Of a stretch of 64,000 nucleotides of DNA, positions 59,696 through 64,000 are shown one piece after another. The notes below the pieces were generated by a model. It saw only the letters and a list, made by a program, of their open reading frames with translations, searched no databases and was not told where the DNA came from. The DNA is taken from contig JAYKKT010000048.1 of the NCBI GenBank assembly GCA_036023115.1, forward strand, positions 9,214,501 to 9,278,500. The letters are read 5' to 3'. This DNA comes from Brasenia schreberi. Taxonomy: Eukaryota > Streptophyta > Magnoliopsida > Nymphaeales > Cabombaceae. Position 1 is the first letter of the stretch, and the number at the start of each line of letters is the position of its first letter. The position numbers and the translations under genes were made by a program.

Positions 59696-60080
59696 GCATG
59701 TTTTCTTGCTTTAAGTGCCTCTTGTTTGGTTTTCCAAGGGATACCAATAGGCGTTCTGTTTTTGACCGTGCCATTTTCTTGAATTTGATTCAACTTCTAT
59801 TGATTTCCAGATTGCCGGTTACGTGCTTGTTGTGAATTTATCCGTGTTTTATATTAAATATGTCTTGACCATTTAGTGGTTCACCGGGCGTTTACCTTTG
59901 CTTGGACAATAAATCCTCCGGCTTACTCTGTTTCAATTCAATCGGAAATTTCAATATCTTGCAAAGTTTACATATCCTTTAAAGATTAGCATTACGGAGT
60001 TTTACACCCGAGTGGTTCCATCTTGAAGCTCGAACTTTGACTTCCACTACGTCAATGGGGTTGGCGGGTTGTCTGAGTCC

Positions 60081-60135
60081 TAAAACAAGCCTTTCCCAGC
60101 ACTAGGTGGGGTCAGTCGGCTACGTAGATTCTTAG
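60081..60135 (-). mobile_element. RTE or RTE-tailed SINE 3'-end fragment
   Basis: AACAAGCCTTTCCCAGCACT, AGGTGGGGTCAGTCGGCTAC and GTAGATTCTTA resemble the complement of the RTE 3' end, but with the CCAGCACTAGGTGGG wording seen in other plant lineages of this tail. It may therefore be a different subfamily. Confidence 0.5.
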
Positions 60136-60566
60136 TCACGGTTCTGATGTATTGGGCGAAAGTCTATTTCTCCAAGTTTAAATTAGAAAAGGAGATAACT
60201 TATGTTTTGCAAGTTTACTTATGTGCTAATAGGGATCATTTCAAAGTACTGGAACCTACCTATTGTTTATCAGCTTGATGTGAATCATGTTTTTTTGAGC
60301 ATCCTTCATTTTCTTATGCTTTTGTTGTTTCACAAAGCTGCTGGTTGAAATGATGAAACATCATACTGCATAGTGGAGGAGCAATTAGCAAAGAGTTTTG
60401 GAGCTAATTCATCCTTTCTGCCATTTGTATTTCTTCAAGTAGCTGGTGAGCAGGGGAAGTGGTTCATAACTAGGCGACCGTCAGCATAGAACATTGGAGT
60501 TTCTCTTTGCAATCTTTGCTTGAAAGATCAAGGAAATTGGAGGTAGTAACTTAAAGATCCTAAACA

Positions 60567-61550
60567 ATGTCCAGAAGTGTTAGCACACATTGGTGTTACC
60601 AGTGCAATTCTCTGGTTAATCTGTCTGGAAGGGATACAATTTGTTCAAGATGTGGCGGTGGGTTCGTTCAAGAGCTTGACAATATGGGTGGCAATGGCCT
60701 TCTTGATTTCTTCGGTGTCGACCATGAAGACCAGCCTACCTTTAGATTGATGGAAACTTTGTCTGCTTTCCTGAATTCACGTCCTACAAGGAGAAACCGC
60801 GACATAGATGTGAGAGGCAGGTATCAAGGTGAACACCCTCTAGGCTTTGGTTTGGATCCTTTTATGATCTTCAGAGGCCAAATGCCTGCTGGGATGACAA
60901 ATAATGGTGGAATGGAAGTAATCTTTGATGACAGTTCGGGGATAGGACTGAGGCGCATTCCTTCCAACTTCGGTGATTTTTTCATGAACCAGGGTCTTGA
61001 AGAATTGATCGAACAGCTAACCATGAATGATAGGAGGGGGCCGCCTCCAGCACCCCGGTCTTCTATTGAAGCTATGCCCACCATAAAGATCAGCCAGAGA
61101 CATCTTCGTGGAGATTCTCATTGCCCAGTGTGCAAAGAAAAGTTCGAGATCGGTACGGAAGCCAGGGAAATGCCTTGCAAGCACATTTATCACTCTGAGT
61201 GCATTGTGCCATGGTTGGTTCAGCATAATTCTTGCCCCGTCTGTCGATATCAGTTGCCTGCTCATGGCATTAGTAGTTCAACTTCAAGCTCAAGATCGGG
61301 GCCAGCTGGTGATCCAATTCCTCCACGAAGAGGTCAGCGAAGTGGCGATCTCAGGAACACGTCTTCCAGCAATGTGAATCGGAGAGAGAATGATGACACT
61401 TCTGGTAGCCAAACCAGGCGGAATCCATTTTCATTTCTGTGGCCTTTTCGGCCGGGAAACACGAACTCCAGCCGCAGTTCTGGAGGAAGCAGCTCAGCCT
61501 ACGAAGTCAACCCTCACGGGGGTTACAGTGGGTTGCCTTTTACTGATTAA
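60567..61550 (+). CDS. RING-H2 E3 ubiquitin ligase (RHC1A/RHC2A type, zinc ribbon + RING)
   Basis: One 327-residue coding exon. The N-terminus is a small zinc ribbon (C10, C13, C26, C29: HWCYQCNSLV, ICSRCGGGFVQELD), characteristic of this plant E3 family. Residues 186-226 form a RING-H2 domain with all ligands present (C186, C189, C204, H206, H209, C212, C223, C226; HCPVCKEKFEIG, MPCKHIYHSECIVPWL, NSCPVCR). EALP-like EAMPTIKIS precedes the RING. The C-terminus is Ser/Gly/Arg-rich and likely disordered. Such proteins transfer ubiquitin from E2 enzymes to targets. No membrane segment is seen, so it is probably soluble. The target is unknown. The start is the first ATG of the frame, after stops. 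The coding region has no intron, but a leader intron is likely. Confidence 0.93.
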   Translation: MSRSVSTHWCYQCNSLVNLSGRDTICSRCGGGFVQELDNMGGNGLLDFFGVDHEDQPTFRLMETLSAFLNSRPTRRNRDIDVRGRYQGEHPLGFGLDPFMIFRGQMPAGMTNNGGMEVIFDDSSGIGLRRIPSNFGDFFMNQGLEELIEQLTMNDRRGPPPAPRSSIEAMPTIKISQRHLRGDSHCPVCKEKFEIGTEAREMPCKHIYHSECIVPWLVQHNSCPVCRYQLPAHGISSSTSSSRSGPAGDPIPPRRGQRSGDLRNTSSSNVNRRENDDTSGSQTRRNPFSFLWPFRPGNTNSSRSSGGSSSAYEVNPHGGYSGLPFTD

Positions 61551-61815
61551 CGCATCATCAGGTCTTCATATTTCTGAGCCTGGCAATCTGCGTTCTGACC
61601 TTTGTGTTAGAACTCCTCCTTTCACGATAAAGTTTCATGGACCTTCCTCTGTTATATGTTTGTAGATAATACAAGCACTAAGCACTCTTGACTCTCTCTC
61701 ACTAGCTGACATGACTCTAGATATGATAGTTGGAGACTATTTACTTGGTTTAACAGAACAAGGGAATTCTATATGATCCCCGTGCTCTTGCTAAGGTACT
61801 GTGCTAATTAGAGTG

Positions 61816-61970
61816 ATGTCAACAACAACCACAAACTAAGCCTTTTCTCATTAAAGATGAGGTCGGTTCTTTGTTTTGATAGAGGTCGATCTTGTCCCAT
61901 GCTAACAATTAACTTGATAAAAGTTAGATTATATTTTATTGTTTTCTTCCAACACTTTATGGTTTTTTTC
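61816..61970 (-). mobile_element. RTE LINE 3' fragment, half of an inverted pair
   Basis: The plus strand shows CAACAACCACAAACTAAGCC, GAGGTCGGTTCTTTG and TTCTTCCAACACTTTATGG, the complement of the RTE tail and last codons. It abuts an oppositely oriented RTE piece at 61972. Confidence 0.75.
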
Positions 61971-61971
61971 T

Positions 61972-62372
61972 TATTAGACCCGTTATGTTGAATGGTTATG
62001 AGTGTTGGGTAATTAATCATTAACATGTACAAAAGATGCACGTGACAAAAATGAAGATGCTAAGGTGAATGAGTGGTCACACAAGAAAAGACTATACATA
62101 ATAAGATTATTAGAAACAAATTGAGAGTGGTATCAATAGATGACAAAATGAGAAAAATCGTTTAAGATGGTTTGAACACATAGAAAGATGATCAAAAAAG
62201 CTCCGATAAAAAAATATGAAAAACTAGATTATGAAAATGTTAAAAGAGGAAAAAGAAGACCACAAAAGTGTTGGAAGGAAACAATAAAACATTATTTAGC
62301 TTATCTTGAGTTAATAGTTAGCATGGTACATGATCGACCTATATAGAAACAAAGAATCTATATAGTTTTGAC
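61972..62372 (+). mobile_element. RTE LINE 3' fragment, sense half of the inverted pair
   Basis: RTE-like words run from TTATTAGACCCGTTATGTTG (RPVMLNGYECW region) through ATGAGTGGTCACACAAGAAA and TTAGAAACAAATTGAGAGTG to AAACAAAGAATCTATATAG. Stops and small indels abound. The GTT tail is lost. Confidence 0.8.
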
Positions 62373-63235
62373 TGTTGACATCTTAGTTATCATTGTATTT
62401 TATAGTTTCTTCTTCTTTTTGACATTTCACCACTTAGTTTGTCACATCTTTCATTACCTAGTTTTGACCAATATTGTGAATAGTGTACCGGCCCTTGTAT
62501 CACATAGGGCATCGATCCACATGATTTTGTAACATGTATAATGTCTTGTATGCACAAAAGATAACTATCTTAAATTCTTAATAAAAAAGAGTTTCATGAA
62601 AGTTTTAAACTACAAAGAGTGATAGATTCTCAAAGTTTCAAACTTAAAAATAAATACAATTAGAAAAAATAGCTATTTTTTATTTTTGTGTTCCTTCTCG
62701 TGCCCCCAGTACTTCATATTCTTCTCTTCCCACTTGTATATCTTGTATTTCTTTTAGCATTTACACCTTTACTTGGCACGGTGGAGCAAGGACATATGTT
62801 CGTTCTGGTTCGAGTTATATGATGTCTTACAAGCCCAACTCCATTGTGTCTACAAAAGTTGTATCTCATTACCATTGTTTTTCTGCATTGTTTCACAAAC
62901 TTTTAGTTCTCAATCGAAGAGGAATCGGTATTGTCAGTCATCGACCGATACAAGAAATGAGACTTTGAGCTTTAAAGGAGAGAGCAAGGGTTTTCTTAAA
63001 AAGGGAAACGGACATGAAGGCTGAAGAAGGTGGTTTTGTGGGGTTTAAAATAACATTGGACCTCAAAAGTTGAAAAGCGTGACCTATGGAAAAATCAATA
63101 TCATGTCATACGATACCAGAGCCATACCATAAGATATGGTATAATATGACCCGATAAATGGTGCATACCAATTCAATATCGATTTAGGGTGATAAAATCA
63201 TATTATATTGTACAATTTTAATAACATTGGTTTTA
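62373..63235. other. No supported gene
   Basis: AT-rich DNA with degenerate ATACGATACC/CATACCAT words at 63100-63210. Frames of 60-83 codons on both strands are not recognised. Confidence 0.35.
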
Positions 63236-63330
63236 TACCTTGTAAGAGCTTTCTTTGTTGTATTTTCACGTGTCTAAACCATTTAAAATGATTTTTTCTC
63301 GTTTTATTGTCTACTGGTTAGAGCAAGAAG
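63236..63330 (-). mobile_element. Old RTE LINE internal fragment
   Basis: GAGCTTTCTTTGTTGTATTT, GTCTAAACCATTTAAAATGA and TTTTATTGTCTACTGGT match the complement of the RTE region around [14 protein letters not shown], as at 34.9 kb. No tail is seen. Confidence 0.55.
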
Positions 63331-63492
63331 CTACAAAATTCATAGAGGCTTATAACAGTGATTGAGTGGTCCATCAAGTAGAAAAATACTGATAAATACA
63401 AAAGAATCTCACTATCAAAAGTTACATATTGCAGCTAACATCTAACTTTATCTTTCACATCTGCTGCCTGATTGACCAACTCTTTCCCTAGT

Positions 63493-63723
63493 GCAATGCA
63501 GATCATTCAAACTTACACAAGTGCATATAAATCAGGTGCATATGTAGATCCATTATCAGGGAAGCCGAATGAAGCTGTGCTTAATAGACCCATCCTTCAT
63601 TTCCGCGACACATGCAAGGAAATTGTTTTAGGCATGGGGACCCCTCCCAACTATATTCATGAAACATTACGTGCAAGATGTAAAGAATTTAACGACGACT
63701 GGGAACCAGTATGGAAGGATGTA
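63493..63723 (+). CDS. Exon of an unrecognised gene, running off the window
   Basis: After a good acceptor (ctctttccctag, 63481-63492) the frame reads IIQTYTSAYKSGAYVDPLSG, then KPNEAVLNRPILHFRDTCKE, then MGTPPNYIHETLRARCKEFN and DDWEPVWKDV. The balanced composition and Trp/Pro/Cys content look like real protein. I do not recognise the family. A donor may lie at GAT|GTAACT (about 63720), after which a SINE starts. Other exons are not identified upstream, and the gene would continue past the right edge. Confidence 0.5.
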
Positions 63724-63736
63724 ACTTTGATTACAA

Positions 63737-63868
63737 ACTCTTTTTTTTTTTTGTTACAAAAGGAAGCGGAACCCTAACACACCCACACATGCACTCTCTA
63801 AGAGTCGAACTCCCCACTAGCAGTAATGGCGCTAGAGCGCCCTGCCATTGAGATAAGGCTTTGGGTGC
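63737..63868 (-). mobile_element. tRNA-derived SINE, subtype I, with 13-bp target duplication
   Basis: The plus strand shows the T-run, TTGTTACAAAAGGAAGCGG, CACTCTCTAAGAGTCGAACT (box B) and GCGCCCTGCCATTGAGATAA (box A). The flanks actttgattacaa (63724-63736) and actttgatcacaa (63869-63881) differ at one base, a 13-bp target duplication. The insertion lies directly beside the unidentified exon. Confidence 0.88.
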
Positions 63869-64000
63869 ACTTTGATCACAATTTTGATACTACTAGAATT
63901 TGGGTTTTTAATGTTATTGATACATAATAAAGTCTTGGCATCTTGCACAAGGAGCATTAACTAACATAGCTAAAGGATCGACTGAGAAATGGAAGATCAT

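Noticed and set aside
60824..61377. Frames overlapping the RING coding region in other phases
   Set aside because: Shadow frames; the RING-H2 and zinc-ribbon residues fix the true frame.

Overview
The window is nuclear DNA from a flowering plant. The evidence is spliced genes with plant-type families (a group F bZIP with a Cys/His zinc-sensor block, a plant aminoacylase-1, plant eEF1B-beta, a RING-H2 E3 ligase with an N-terminal zinc ribbon, a NAC-domain relic), GT-AG introns, CT-rich leaders, very long (CT)n(TA)n microsatellites, and plant-type Copia, Ty3/gypsy, hAT, RTE-LINE and SINE sequences. I cannot name the species.

Layout. 0-5 kb: a minus-strand piece of STN1 (telomere CST complex) with a possible leader near 4.8 kb. 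5.4-14 kb: a decayed hAT transposon on the minus strand, split by a roughly 3-kb solo LTR and, in its 5' part, by an RTE LINE. 14-20.6 kb: repeats, short duplicated blocks, foldback MITEs. 21.1-21.8 kb: intact group F bZIP (minus). 23.1-25.1 kb: decayed Copia element (minus). 26.9-33.2 kb: ZNF830-type zinc-finger gene (plus, seven coding exons, RTE insertions in intron 1). 36.7-41.7 kb: aminoacylase-1 gene (plus, four exons, repeat-filled intron 2). 43.0-44.0 kb: NAC pseudogene (minus) containing a foldback MITE. 45.9-50.4 kb: Ty3/gypsy chromovirus remnant (plus), interrupted by a 2.07-kb RTE LINE with an 18-bp target duplication. 51.1-53.4 kb: eEF1B-beta gene (plus, six exons). 53.6-58.8 kb: SINEs, a hAT MITE and tandem repeats. 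60.6-61.55 kb: RING-H2 E3 ligase (plus, coding sequence in one exon). 63.5 kb to the end: an exon of an unrecognised gene next to a fresh-looking SINE.

Five gene models look intact: bZIP, ZNF830-like, aminoacylase, eEF1B-beta and RING. They are unrelated housekeeping or regulatory genes and do not form a cluster or pathway. The dominant theme is one RTE-clade LINE family with at least fifteen pieces, from 40 bp to 2 kb. All have the same short 3' end, which closes in GTT repeats a few bases after the stop codon. A second theme is a tRNA-derived SINE group in two subtypes. I saw no convincing undescribed multi-gene system. The most unusual structures are an RTE copy bracketed by 0.4-kb direct repeats in the aminoacylase intron, a 58-bp RTE insertion with a perfect 20-bp target duplication, a triplicated polypurine-tract segment at the gypsy LTR border, and a mosaic of short duplicated blocks around 17.1-17.9 kb.
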